Positions 24,897 through 33,200 of a stretch of 33,200 nt of DNA are shown here, one piece after another. Origin of the DNA: Bacteroidota bacterium (lineage in GTDB: Bacteria > Bacteroidota > Ignavibacteria > SZUA-365); NCBI GenBank assembly GCA_003246455.1, contig QKAF01000027.1, positions 1-33,200 on the forward strand. Reading direction: 5' to 3'. A program made the position numbers and the translations under genes. Numbering within the stretch: the first letter of the stretch is position 1; each line of letters begins with the position of its first letter. The notes under the pieces are model-generated. The model was not told the DNA's origin. It did no database searches and saw only the letters and a program-made list of their open reading frames with translations.

Positions 24897-26939
24897 ATGA
24901 GCAAGCGTCTGTTCCAGTACTTCTTCCGTCTGGAATATCTGACCGCATCCCTGCTGGTTCTGGGAATGGTGCAGGTGCTCATCGTCATTTCCGACAATCT
25001 GCCCGAAGCGGATGAAACCTCTTTCCTGAATCCCATCCTCGACCGTATCGACTTCCTCAACATCGCGGACATCAGTCTCGACGCGATTTTCGCCGTCAAG
25101 GACGCGGAGTTCCCTGACGCGCGCATCAAGGTCGTGAACGTGGGAGAGGTGGCGCCGACCCCTGACGGAATGATCGCCCTTCTCATCCGCAAACTGCATG
25201 ACCTGGGAGCTCGCGTCATTGGCCTCGACGTGTATTTCGATCGCAAGCATTTCGAACGTTTCCCCGAGGACAGGCGGGACGAGATCGATGCGCTCGTCGA
25301 TGCGCTGCGTGAAATCCCTGATGTCGTCGTCGTGAACGCCTTCGACGAAGAAACCCGTCAGCCGGTGCTCCCGCTCGACCCGCGAGTGGTGGATTCAAAG
25401 GCGCAGTTCGGGTTTGCAAACCTCGTTCCCGATCCGGACGGTGTTGTGCGCCGCTTCCTTCCCCGCGCCACCGTCGGCGGAGAGGAGTGGCTCAGCCTGC
25501 CGGTGCGCATGCTTTCCATCGCCGCGCCGGACGCCGTCGCACCCCTCTTCCGGCTTCCTCCGGATCCGCAGATCATCTATTACACCGGGACGTACTACCA
25601 GTTCGAAAGTGTCCCGATCGAGGATGTCGTCTTCGGCGACATGTATGACGGTGCATTCTTCAAGGACGCCATCGTCCTGGTGGGCTTTGTCAACGAAGGC
25701 GGCCTGTTTTATCTCGGCGACACGCACAAGACGCCCATGGGGAAGAAAATCGGCGTCGAGGGTCCCGACATGCCGGGAATTCTCGTTCATGCCAACGTAC
25801 TCAACATGCTCCTCAAGGGCACCTTCATTTCGCCCGTCCCGGTATGGGCAGACTGGCTGCTGGTGTTCATTCTCTCATACATCAGCATCGCGGTGTATCG
25901 CGTCCTTAGGACAAAACCGACGAGCCGCTTCCAGGTCGGCGTGCTCATCACGAGCATGCTGTTCAGCGAGGCGGTGATCGTGTTCTTTCTCCCGCTGATC
26001 GCCTTCTTCTATTTCGACATCAAAATCAGCTACAACCTCATGGCGACGGCGGTGCTGCTTTTCATCCCCGCCAGTGCGTTCACCACACGAATCCGGTTCT
26101 GGCTGCTCGAGCTCCGTGTCAGACGTGAATTTGCGGACAGTGCAAATCCGCTGCCGACGGTGTTTGCCGCGGCGTTTCATGACGAAGAGGCGTTTCCCGC
26201 ACGGGTGCGGCTCATCCACAGCGGGATCGTTCTGACGCAGTTCTCCTGGGCGGTCTCCGCCTGTTCCGAAAGAGACGCGGGACGCGCGTGGATCGCCGCG
26301 GATCTGCTCCCCGGCATCGAGGCGTGGAAACGGGTCGTTCCGGAAGTCGCCGCGGTCTGCGACAGGGAAGCGGCGGAAAACCAGGAACTGCGGTATTTCC
26401 TGCGCTTCCTTGCGGGGAAGAAGGACGAGCAGCTGCGGGAGAGCATGGTTCGGGAGACATATTTTGCAACGGAGCTGCGCGGATTCAATGAATTCGTGTA
26501 CTTCGAGGAATGGGAGCTGATGCTCTCGCGGACGCGGTACCTGTGGCAGGTGATGCTCCGCGAGTATCTCGGCGTCAGGCTCGTATCCGTGGATGAAAGC
26601 GGGCGCCTGCATGCCGTAGGGCAGGGACAGCAAGCGCCAGCGCAGGAAGAGGCGGAGGCGCTGTCGGAACAAGCACCGGGGTTGTACAGTACCAGAAAAA
26701 GTCAGTCATTCGTTTTTACCCGTCTTTCACCGTTTTGCGAATGGGCTGAATGCAAACTGCATCGGAAACCGGAACTGTTCGTTTTTGCCGGGCTCGTACG
26801 AAAGCAGTTTGGATTGCAGAGAATCCCTGCGTACTTCGGACCGACCACGAACTGTGAACCTGCCCTCCCGGTATGGACCGTCCCCGAACTCGAAGAGATT
26901 GAAAAGAGTGTCAATACGATAGAAAGGAGCCCACGATGA
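24897..26939 (+). CDS. CHASE2-domain membrane protein without recognisable output domain
   Basis: A 680-residue inner-membrane sensor-like protein. One membrane segment near residues 13-32 leads into a periplasmic CHASE2 domain (about 45-310) with its typical pieces: IKVVNVGE, LLIRKLHDLGARVIGLDVYF, GFANLVPDPDGVVRRFLP, DAIVLVG and GILVHANVLNMLL. Two or three further membrane helices follow at about 315-400. In known CHASE2 proteins the cytoplasmic end is a kinase or cyclase. Here residues 405-680 contain none of the motifs of histidine kinase, adenylate cyclase, GGDEF or Ser/Thr kinase. The last 85 residues include a CX4C pair (FCEWAEC) and LFVFAGL, and their codons are visibly less GC-rich than the rest. 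The stop overlaps the next start (ATGA at 26936-26939), so the pair is translationally coupled. The function is unknown. Confidence 0.85.
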   Translation: MSKRLFQYFFRLEYLTASLLVLGMVQVLIVISDNLPEADETSFLNPILDRIDFLNIADISLDAIFAVKDAEFPDARIKVVNVGEVAPTPDGMIALLIRKLHDLGARVIGLDVYFDRKHFERFPEDRRDEIDALVDALREIPDVVVVNAFDEETRQPVLPLDPRVVDSKAQFGFANLVPDPDGVVRRFLPRATVGGEEWLSLPVRMLSIAAPDAVAPLFRLPPDPQIIYYTGTYYQFESVPIEDVVFGDMYDGAFFKDAIVLVGFVNEGGLFYLGDTHKTPMGKKIGVEGPDMPGILVHANVLNMLLKGTFISPVPVWADWLLVFILSYISIAVYRVLRTKPTSRFQVGVLITSMLFSEAVIVFFLPLIAFFYFDIKISYNLMATAVLLFIPASAFTTRIRFWLLELRVRREFADSANPLPTVFAAAFHDEEAFPARVRLIHSGIVLTQFSWAVSACSERDAGRAWIAADLLPGIEAWKRVVPEVAAVCDREAAENQELRYFLRFLAGKKDEQLRESMVRETYFATELRGFNEFVYFEEWELMLSRTRYLWQVMLREYLGVRLVSVDESGRLHAVGQGQQAPAQEEAEALSEQAPGLYSTRKSQSFVFTRLSPFCEWAECKLHRKPELFVFAGLVRKQFGLQRIPAYFGPTTNCEPALPVWTVPELEEIEKSVNTIERSPR

Positions 26940-27862
26940 AACGCTTGCGAATGATGATTCTCCCGGTATTCCTGGTGCTGCTCTTCGGCACCGCCGCCGC
27001 GCAGGATGGCTTCGTTGTGATGAGTATGAAAGGGAAGGTGGAAGCACGGAAACCCGGGAGGCGGGCCGCGTGGGTGGCGGTGAAAGTCGGTGATGTGCTC
27101 GGGAAGGACTACAGCGTACGGACATCGTTCGCGAGCTATGTGAAGCTGATGATGGGGAAAAGCCGGCTTCTCAGCATCGACGAGGAGACGACGAAAAAAC
27201 TCTCCGACTTTACGCGGAAAGACAACGGTGAGTCGACAGGGACCTCCGGTGCGCTGCTCGCCTACGCGGCGAAACAGATGAAGAGTTCACGCAAGAGCAG
27301 AGGTGAGCCCGTGCTGGGCGCTGTTCGCGGAAACACGGAGGTGTTCTCCGCGGTTTTCCCGAAGTCCTACGTCATGACCACCGAGCCGCTGTTCGAATGG
27401 GTGGATGCCGACGAGGCGATGAAATACGAATTCGTTCTTCTGAATGATTCGTTCGACGTCGTCACACGGGCGACCCTTTCCGACAACAGTTTCCGGTACG
27501 ACAGCGGTGAGAAACCGGCGCTGCTGGAGGATCGGCAGTACTACTGGCGCATTACGCGCATGTCCGACGGCATGGAGAGCGACATACAGAGTTTTCGCAT
27601 CCTGCCCGCCGATACCATCGCAGCGGTGAACGCCGAGCTGGAGGCTCTTGACCGCGAATTGAAGGCCATGGGTGCCGACGAGGTCACCCTGCATCTGATC
27701 CGTGCCATCTACTTCGAAAAAAAATCGCTCTTCACCAATGCGTTTCTCGAATACAAGGAAACCGTGCGACTGGCACCCGACGTCGAGGAGTATCGGCAGA
27801 TGCTTCGCCGGCTGCTTTTCCAGATGAAGCTCTACGCGGAAGAGGAATACCTGGTGAAATGA
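26936..27862 (+). CDS. FecR-like exported protein coupled to the CHASE2 protein
   Basis: A 308-residue exported protein with signal peptide MKRLRMMILPVFLVLLFGTA, cut near AAAQ. Residues about 24-90 resemble a FecR domain: MKGKVEARKPGRRAAWVAVK then VGDVLGKDYSVRTSFASYVK and LLSIDEETTKKL. Residues about 145-225 look like a fibronectin-type or Ig-like module (PLFEWVDADEAMKYEFVLLN, then QYYWRITRMSDG). The C-terminal 80 residues are helical and TPR-like (FLEYKETVRLAPDVEEYRQM). FecR-domain proteins next to CHASE2 proteins occur in other bacteria, where the FecR part is thought to act as periplasmic partner. The start has a strong AAAGGAG upstream and overlaps the preceding stop. There is no sigma factor gene beside it, so classic FecI/FecR signalling is unlikely. 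It ends at a terminator. Confidence 0.8.
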   Translation: MKRLRMMILPVFLVLLFGTAAAQDGFVVMSMKGKVEARKPGRRAAWVAVKVGDVLGKDYSVRTSFASYVKLMMGKSRLLSIDEETTKKLSDFTRKDNGESTGTSGALLAYAAKQMKSSRKSRGEPVLGAVRGNTEVFSAVFPKSYVMTTEPLFEWVDADEAMKYEFVLLNDSFDVVTRATLSDNSFRYDSGEKPALLEDRQYYWRITRMSDGMESDIQSFRILPADTIAAVNAELEALDRELKAMGADEVTLHLIRAIYFEKKSLFTNAFLEYKETVRLAPDVEEYRQMLRRLLFQMKLYAEEEYLVK

Positions 27863-27890
27863 CCGGTTCCGAGAGTGTGATTCTGTATCA

Positions 27891-27916
27891 GGCGTCTCCC
27901 GCGGGGGACGCCTTTT
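27891..27916 (+). terminator. Terminator of the CHASE2/FecR-like operon
   Basis: A 9-bp stem with one G-T pair (27891-27899 with 27904-27912) and a 4-nt loop is followed by TTTT. It lies 28 nt past the FecR-like stop. Confidence 0.85.
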
Positions 27917-27931
27917 GTTCGTCCCGCGTTC

Positions 27932-27960
27932 TTGTCATTCGCCTTACAGAATAGTACATT
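27932..27960 (+). promoter_or_regulatory. Promoter of the glmU-like/rsmB pair
   Basis: TTGTCA (27932-27937), a 17-nt spacer and TACATT (27955-27960). The start site would be near 27967, giving a leader of about 20 nt. It follows directly on the upstream terminator. Confidence 0.66.
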
Positions 27961-27985
27961 ATCAGGTACCTCATCTAAGTGCACT

Positions 27986-29254
27986 ATGGCAATTTGTCTC
28001 TTCGAAGATCTTTCGATTTCCACGCTCTTACCCCTGACGCACCTACATCCCGATTTCGACCTGCGTTGCGGCATCTTTACAGGACGCGAACGGGTTCAGC
28101 AGTATTTCGCGGGGGAGAGGCTCTCGCTGTACTCGCGTATGGGGCTGGTTGACGTCATGGCGGAACGCTCGGGCCTGCCCGTGAATACCGCGGACGCGGC
28201 CGATCTGTACATCAGCGGCACGGCATTGCTGCGCCCGGCCCTCGCGCACGCCCTGCGGGAGCATCGGGGCAAGGACATGGTTTTCGCGTCCGGGAATACC
28301 GTTCTCGCCGTTTCTGCCGCATCGGATGACGTACGTGAAAAGTTTCAGCACTGGCTGAAGACGGGCCTGCTGCGGGAGGAACTGTCCTCGAGTCCGCACA
28401 GCCATCCCGAACTGACTGCGTTCGGAGCGCCGGTGACGCAGGTGGAGACGGATGCCCTGCGCTATCCGTGGGATCTGATCGAACGGAACGGGTCCATGAT
28501 CGAAGCCGACGCCGCGTTCTTCATGCTCGGGACCGTCGATCCCATGGCACAGATCGCATCCTCGGCTGAACTGGTGCATCCCGAACGGATATTCATCGGT
28601 CCCGATACACGAATCGGTCCGGGCGCCATCCTCGACGCGACGGACGGTCCCATCGTCGTGGATGCCGGTGCCGTGATCATGCCGCAGGCGCTGATCATGG
28701 GACCCGCGTACATCGGGACGCATGCCACGATCAAGGCGGCGGCGAAAATCTACCACAACACCACCATCGGGCCATGGTGCAAAGTGGGAGGCGAGGTCGA
28801 GGGCACCATCTTCCATTCCTATGCCAACAAGCAGCATGACGGTTTCGTCGGCCATTCGTATCTCGCCTCGTGGACCAATCTCGGCGCGGACACGAATACC
28901 AGCGACCTGAAGAACAACTATTCTTCCATCCGTGTGACGCTCGAGGGCAGGGAATTTGAAACCGGCAGCATGTTTCTCGGCACCATCATGGCCGATCATA
29001 CAAAATGCGGCATCAACACCATGTTCAACACCGGGACGGTGGCGGGCGTGGGCTGCAACATTTTCGGGGGCGATTTTCCGCCGAAATTCCTCCCCAGCTT
29101 TGCCTGGGGCGGCGCCGACGGATTGCAGGAATACGATTTTGACCGCTTCTGCGCGACCGCATCCATTGTCATGCAGCGCCGAGGAAAACAGTTAACTGAA
29201 AACGAACGGCAGCTGCTGCGCGACGTCTTTGTCGAGACTTCCGGACAGCGCTGA
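27986..29254 (+). CDS. Alternative GlmU-family nucleotidyltransferase/acetyltransferase
   Basis: A 422-residue cytoplasmic protein of the GlmU-like group common in Bacteroidota, proposed to make UDP-GlcNAc from glucosamine-1-phosphate in organisms lacking standard GlmU. The N-terminal half (LFEDLSISTLLPLTHLHPDF, CGIFTGRERVQQYF) is the divergent nucleotidyltransferase-like part. The C-terminal half is a left-handed beta-helix: IGPDTRIGPGAILDATDGPI, MPQALIMGPAYIGTHATIKA, and the conserved block YANKQHDGFVGHSYLASWTN, GADTNTSDLKNNYSS. The ATG at 27986 fits the family start (MAICLFED), although its ribosome-binding site is poor; the frame is open back to 27932, inside the promoter. rsmB follows after 34 nt. 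The family is clear; which sugar it uses is not proven by sequence. Confidence 0.83.
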   Translation: MAICLFEDLSISTLLPLTHLHPDFDLRCGIFTGRERVQQYFAGERLSLYSRMGLVDVMAERSGLPVNTADAADLYISGTALLRPALAHALREHRGKDMVFASGNTVLAVSAASDDVREKFQHWLKTGLLREELSSSPHSHPELTAFGAPVTQVETDALRYPWDLIERNGSMIEADAAFFMLGTVDPMAQIASSAELVHPERIFIGPDTRIGPGAILDATDGPIVVDAGAVIMPQALIMGPAYIGTHATIKAAAKIYHNTTIGPWCKVGGEVEGTIFHSYANKQHDGFVGHSYLASWTNLGADTNTSDLKNNYSSIRVTLEGREFETGSMFLGTIMADHTKCGINTMFNTGTVAGVGCNIFGGDFPPKFLPSFAWGGADGLQEYDFDRFCATASIVMQRRGKQLTENERQLLRDVFVETSGQR

Positions 29255-29288
29255 TTCGCATCGCAATATCCAGACAGCATATAACACC

Positions 29289-30653
29289 ATGAATAACGAC
29301 ACCCACTCCCTGCCGCCGCTCTACATCGGTGTGCGAGGAATCGCCGTGAAAATCCTGACCCGCGTCGAGCGCACCGACGCCTACCTTGACAAACTGCTCG
29401 ACATCGAACTCGAGACCGGCGATCTCAACCCGCCCGACAAGCGCCTTCTCAACGAGCTTGTTCATGGTGTGCTTCGCAACCAGTCAAAGCTCGACTGGGT
29501 GCTTACGGGGTTCTATCACGGGCAGTATTCGAAAGTGGCGCCGAACGTGCGCAACGCCCTTCGCGTGGCGCTGTACCAGATTCTGTTTCTCACCCGTATT
29601 CCGCATCATGCGGCCGTGAACGAGGCTGTGGAATTCGTGAAGAAGTACCGGGGCCAGCGGCTCGCGGACACGATGAACGGCCTGCTGCGCAATATCGCGC
29701 GCAACGTCGAGAACATCCGATACCCGCTCGCGACGAACGATGAAATCCAGTATCTCTCGGTGGTGCACTCGCATCCCAGCTGGATCGTCAAGCGCTGGCA
29801 CGCGCGCCACGGGTTCGAAGAGACCGAATCGCTGTGCAAGGCCAACAACATGCGTCCGTTTCTGACGCTGCGTCCCAATCCTCTGCGCATCGATTACAAG
29901 CAATTCGTGGATGAACTGGTCGAGGTGGGGATCGATTATCGGCGCTGCTTTTACATGCGCGATTATGTGACGGTACGGAATCTCCCCAATATCCGTCACA
30001 GCCGTCTGTTCACGGAGGGACTGTTCACGATCCAGGATGAGAGCGCGGGGCTCGTCGGCGATCTTCTTTCGCCGAAGCCGGGTGAAACCGTGATCGACCT
30101 CTGTTCCGCGCCGGGCGGAAAGGCCCTGCATGCCGCGGAGCACATGCAGAATCAGGGGCGGATCATCGCTGTCGACAAGTATGACGTGCGCCTCAACCTG
30201 ATCAGTCAGGCAGCGGAACGCGACGGGATCTCCATCATCGAGGTGCAGGAAGGCGACGCGACGGAAATTACGCTCGAGCCGGCGGACAAGGTGCTCGTCG
30301 ATGCGCCGTGTTCAGGCCTGGGGACGCTCAGCAAGAAACCTGACATCAAGTGGAAGCGGGAGCTGGAGGATATCCAGAAACTCAGCACCACCCAGCGTGC
30401 GATTCTCGAAAATGCCGCCCGCCTCGTTCGTCCCGGCGGAGTGCTGGTTTACAGCACCTGTACGATAGAACCGGAAGAAAACCAGCTCATCGTCAGGGAT
30501 TTCCTGGAGAAGCATCCCGAGTTCACGCTCGAGAACGCCGCGCAGTACCTCCCGGCGCGCGTTGTGGACGAAGAGGGCTTCCTCTCCACCTATCCCCACA
30601 AGCACCGGATGGACGGTGCGTTCGGCGCACGCATGGTGCGCAGCAGCGAGTAG
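29289..30653 (+). CDS. rsmB: 16S rRNA (cytosine-967-C5)-methyltransferase RsmB
   Basis: It methylates C967 of 16S rRNA using S-adenosylmethionine. The 454-residue protein has an N-terminal NusB-like RNA-binding domain (about 10-150, with RVERTDAYLDKLLD, LNELVHGVLRN and PHHAAVNEAVEFVKK) and a C-terminal RsmB/NOP2 methyltransferase domain: VIDLCSAPGGKALHAAEHM (SAM binding, residues 268-286), VLVDAPCSGLGTLSKKPDIK with the release cysteine C341, and VYSTCTIEPEENQ with the nucleophile C391. Both cysteines are in place. The ATG at 29289 is favoured because the in-frame start at 29229 would overlap the upstream gene and adds unrelated sequence. It is co-transcribed with the GlmU-like gene and converges on ftsH. 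Confidence 0.93.
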   Translation: MNNDTHSLPPLYIGVRGIAVKILTRVERTDAYLDKLLDIELETGDLNPPDKRLLNELVHGVLRNQSKLDWVLTGFYHGQYSKVAPNVRNALRVALYQILFLTRIPHHAAVNEAVEFVKKYRGQRLADTMNGLLRNIARNVENIRYPLATNDEIQYLSVVHSHPSWIVKRWHARHGFEETESLCKANNMRPFLTLRPNPLRIDYKQFVDELVEVGIDYRRCFYMRDYVTVRNLPNIRHSRLFTEGLFTIQDESAGLVGDLLSPKPGETVIDLCSAPGGKALHAAEHMQNQGRIIAVDKYDVRLNLISQAAERDGISIIEVQEGDATEITLEPADKVLVDAPCSGLGTLSKKPDIKWKRELEDIQKLSTTQRAILENAARLVRPGGVLVYSTCTIEPEENQLIVRDFLEKHPEFTLENAAQYLPARVVDEEGFLSTYPHKHRMDGAFGARMVRSSE

Positions 30654-30685
30654 AGAGAAAGCAGATTTGGGGTGCGGCCGCAGCG

Positions 30686-30714
30686 CCGCGGGCGGTCCCG
30701 TGCTGTTCCCGCGG
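30686..30714. terminator. Possible hairpin between convergent rsmB and ftsH
   Basis: CCGCGGG (30686-30692) can pair with CCCGCGG (30708-30714) across a 15-nt loop. There is no T run on either side, so this is weak evidence. It is the only notable structure in the 77-nt gap. Confidence 0.3.
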
Positions 30715-30730
30715 GGTGTTTCCAGCCCGC

Positions 30731-32650
30731 TCAGTGCTTCCCGTTCTCACGCAGGTGGTCGGGGATGCGCTTCTCGCTGATGATCACATCGAGTTCATCG
30801 CCTTCCAGAATTTCCTTCAACAGCAGTGCCTCGGAAATCAGGTCGAGGGTCTGTCGGTTGTCCTGAAGCATGCGCCGGGCACCGTCATAGGCTTCCTCGA
30901 TCATGCGACGCGTCTCGCCGTCGACGAGTTTCAGCGTCTCTTCGCTGAAATTCCGCTGATTGAACGGGTTGTCGCTGATATAGGATTCCCCGGAGGGGTC
31001 CATCAGCGACATATGTCCGAGTTTGTCGCTCATGCCGTAGCGGGCCACCATGTTGCGCGCGAGCGTGGTCGCATGCATCAGGTCGTTTTCGGCTCCGGTG
31101 GAAATCGACCCGAACACGATGTCTTCCGCCGCGCGCCCGCCGAACAGCACATTGAGTCTGGAGCGAAGGTATTCGACCGTGTAGTTGTGGCGTTCGTCCA
31201 GCGGGGTCTGCATGGTGACGCCGAGCGCACGGCCACGCGGGACGATGGAGACTTTCGTCACCGGGTCGGAATCGGGCATGAGTTTCGCAATGAGCGCATG
31301 TCCGGCTTCATGATACGCCGTTCGTTTTTTCTCGTCGTCTTTCAGGATCAGGCTCGAACGGACATGCCCCAGCATGATGGTATCGAGCGCGTTCAGGAAA
31401 TCTTCTTTCTCGACTTTGTCCTTGCGCTTTTTCGACGCCATGATCGCCGCTTCGTTGACCAGGTTCTGCAGATCCGCGCCTGAATTTCCGGGGGTCGCAC
31501 GGGCGATGTCGCGCAGACTGACATCGTCGGCCAGCGGGACGTTGCGGACGTGGACGCCGAGGATCTCCTCGCGTTCGGTGAGATTCGGAAGATCGACCAT
31601 GATGCGGCGGTCGAATCGGCCCGGACGCAGAAGCGCGGGATCCAGGACGTCTGGCTGGTTGGTCGCGGCCATGACGATGACGTCTTCGTTCGGCTCGAAC
31701 CCGTCCATCTCCGAAAGCAGCTGGTTGAGCGTCTGTTCCATTTCGCTTGCCCCGCCGCCATAGAATCCCTGGATGCCGCCGCGACGGCGGCCGATGGAGT
31801 CTATTTCGTCGACGAAGACAATGCACGGCGCGTTCTTCTTTGCCGTCGCGAAGAGATCCCGCACGCGGCTCGCGCCGACGCCGACGAGCATCTCGAGGAA
31901 CGCGGACCCCGCGACATGGAAGAACGGCACTCCCGCCTCACCGGCCACCGCGCGCGCGAGCAGGGTTTTGCCCGTTCCCGGAGGGCCGACCAGCAGGACG
32001 CCTTTCGGTGCGCGGCCTCCGAGACGATGGAAATCCTGAGGGCGGCGAAGGAAGTGTATCACCTCGAAAAGGGCTTCCTTCTGTTCTTTGGCGCCGGCGA
32101 CGTCGTCAAAAGTGGTTTTGACTTTTTCCTTGGTATACGACTGGGCGTTCATCTTTCCCATGGACAGCAGCCCGCCCGAACCGCCTCCCCGAAGACGCGA
32201 ACTCATGAACATGAAAAATCCGACCATCAGTGCGAGGGGGAGAACGAACCAGATGATGGTGTTCCAGAGTTCGGACGTGTTCTGCACCGCCACGACCGTC
32301 ACGTTTTTCTCTTCGAGAATCTTCATGAGGGTTTCATCCGGCACGGAGGTCGGGATGACGACGCTGTAGGCCCGGCCGGCTTTGGCCGCATCGTCGCCGT
32401 CGCCTTTTTTTCCGTAAGCCGTCAGCGACCCCTGATCGATTTCCACCTTTGCAATCTTGCCGTCGGCAACCATCCTCTTGAAGTCGCTGTAGGGGAGCGC
32501 GGATCCCTGCTGCGCCCAGTTCCAGAAAAACTGCATCGCGAAAATCAGGGCGAAGGCCACGAGCAGCCATCGATACATCAAGAGACCTTTGAAGGGAGAT
32601 TGCGGTCCCTGCTGCTGCTGCGTTTTCTGCGGATCCTGTTCCTGATTCAT
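30731..32650 (-). CDS. ftsH: ATP-dependent zinc metalloprotease FtsH
   Basis: The membrane-anchored AAA+ protease that removes misfolded membrane proteins and short-lived regulators. The 639-residue product has two membrane segments (about 26-44 and 132-150) enclosing a periplasmic FtsH-external domain, then the AAA module: Walker A GPPGTGKT (222-229), Walker B IVFVDEID (277-284), second region of homology [20 protein letters not shown] (329-348), and the peptidase with HEAGH (447-451). The pore-loop motif, usually FVG, reads LVG here (L255). The ATG at 32650 has AGGAG six to seven nt upstream; the frame is open to 32704. It lies 156 nt after der on the same strand. The N-terminal tail is Gln-rich ([13 protein letters not shown]). 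Confidence 0.96.
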   Translation of the reverse strand: MNQEQDPQKTQQQQGPQSPFKGLLMYRWLLVAFALIFAMQFFWNWAQQGSALPYSDFKRMVADGKIAKVEIDQGSLTAYGKKGDGDDAAKAGRAYSVVIPTSVPDETLMKILEEKNVTVVAVQNTSELWNTIIWFVLPLALMVGFFMFMSSRLRGGGSGGLLSMGKMNAQSYTKEKVKTTFDDVAGAKEQKEALFEVIHFLRRPQDFHRLGGRAPKGVLLVGPPGTGKTLLARAVAGEAGVPFFHVAGSAFLEMLVGVGASRVRDLFATAKKNAPCIVFVDEIDSIGRRRGGIQGFYGGGASEMEQTLNQLLSEMDGFEPNEDVIVMAATNQPDVLDPALLRPGRFDRRIMVDLPNLTEREEILGVHVRNVPLADDVSLRDIARATPGNSGADLQNLVNEAAIMASKKRKDKVEKEDFLNALDTIMLGHVRSSLILKDDEKKRTAYHEAGHALIAKLMPDSDPVTKVSIVPRGRALGVTMQTPLDERHNYTVEYLRSRLNVLFGGRAAEDIVFGSISTGAENDLMHATTLARNMVARYGMSDKLGHMSLMDPSGESYISDNPFNQRNFSEETLKLVDGETRRMIEEAYDGARRMLQDNRQTLDLISEALLLKEILEGDELDVIISEKRIPDHLRENGKH

Positions 32651-32806
32651 ATGTGCTCCTGTCGTAACGTCGTTCTTGCCGGCGGTGTCGCCTGCCGGGT
32701 GCAATTACCCTAACAAAGAAGACGCCCGGGAAATTTCATACGAGGAAAAGATATGCACGCCGCGGCAGTCCCGCCGCAAGTCGTGCACCGGGGTATCCCG
32801 GCCGGA

Positions 32807-33200
32807 TCAGTCGGGTTTGGTCTTGCGGAACTGCACTGTCAGCGGCACCCCCTTGAATGCCCAGATTTCCCGGATCTGGCGTTCGACGAATCGTCGGTAG
32901 CTCTCGGGGATGTGCTTCGGTTCGTTGGCGAAGAGCACAAGCACCGGCGGAGCTTCCCGCACCTGCGTGGCATAGAAGAACTTCACCTGCTTGCCGGTGG
33001 GGGAGGCCGGAGGCGGGGTCGCGCGGAGGATCTCGATGATGCGGTCGTTGAGCTCCGAGGTCGGAATGCGCTTGTTCCGTTCCTCGAACACTTCGAAGCA
33101 GAGGTCGAGCGCCTTCACAACGCGCTGCTTTGTCATCGCGGAGACGAAGATGACCGGAATGTAGTCGAGCATCTTCACGCGCGCGTAGATTTCCTTGGTG
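32807..33200 (-). CDS. der: GTPase Der (EngA), C-terminal part
   Basis: The 3' end of a gene running off the window. The visible 131 residues (from TKEIYARVKMLDYIPVIFVS to the C-terminal QFRKTKPD) cover the last beta-strand of the second GTPase domain, with the G5 motif SAMTKQRV, and the KH-like domain typical of Der: RIPTSELNDRIIEI, PPPASPTGKQVKFFYATQV, PPVLVLFANEPKHIPESYRR and FERQIRE-like VERQIREIWAFKGVPL. Der assists assembly of the 50S ribosomal subunit. Its two P-loops would lie beyond the window edge. Confidence 0.93.
   Translation of the reverse strand, partial: TKEIYARVKMLDYIPVIFVSAMTKQRVVKALDLCFEVFEERNKRIPTSELNDRIIEILRATPPPASPTGKQVKFFYATQVREAPPVLVLFANEPKHIPESYRRFVERQIREIWAFKGVPLTVQFRKTKPD

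Overview
The window looks like chromosomal DNA from a GC-rich member of the Bacteroidota/Chlorobiota superphylum (the Ignavibacteria/Kapabacteria side is my guess). The evidence is an adjacent pair of type IX secretion (T9SS) genes, porU and porV, a cargo-like protein ending in a T9SS sorting domain, a TonB receptor that opens with a carboxypeptidase-D-like regulatory domain, a stand-alone alternative GlmU-family protein, and promoters of the form TTG-N20-TAnnTT. I see no insertion sequence, prophage, integrase, CRISPR array or resistance island.

Layout. 1-3012 (minus strand): a terminator, a ribosomal protein S1 homologue with long acidic Ala/Pro/Glu tails, and dapD. 3156-8266 (plus strand): a tight five-gene run with gaps of 3-11 nt, made of an exported thioredoxin-fold protein, a MauE-type membrane protein fused to a cysteine-less thioredoxin-like domain, cob(I)alamin adenosyltransferase, a deoxynucleoside kinase and a TonB-dependent receptor, ending at a strong bidirectional terminator. 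8338-9351 (minus strand): a TPR protein and two tRNAs, Leu(GAG) and Lys(UUU). 9538-11363: a HAD phosphatase, a small outer-membrane barrel (minus strand) and free-methionine-(R)-sulfoxide reductase; the last two are transcribed divergently from interleaved promoters. 11573-12892: a polysaccharide flippase.

12967-24783 is the most distinctive part: the T9SS sortase gene porU, then porV, then a T9SS-sorted protein with an M6-metalloprotease scaffold whose zinc motif is destroyed, then a 1033-residue protein joining an intact HExxH metallopeptidase-like domain, a PD40 beta-propeller and an outer-membrane barrel. All four are predicted to act at or beyond the outer membrane. 24897-27862 is a translationally coupled CHASE2/FecR-like sensor pair with no recognisable output enzyme. 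27986-30653 holds the alternative GlmU and rsmB. 30731-33200 (minus strand) holds ftsH and the 3' end of der.

The best candidates for something undescribed are the T9SS locus with its pseudoprotease and peptidase-propeller-barrel fusion, and the CHASE2/FecR pair. I could run no database search, so family names rest on motifs I recognise by eye.
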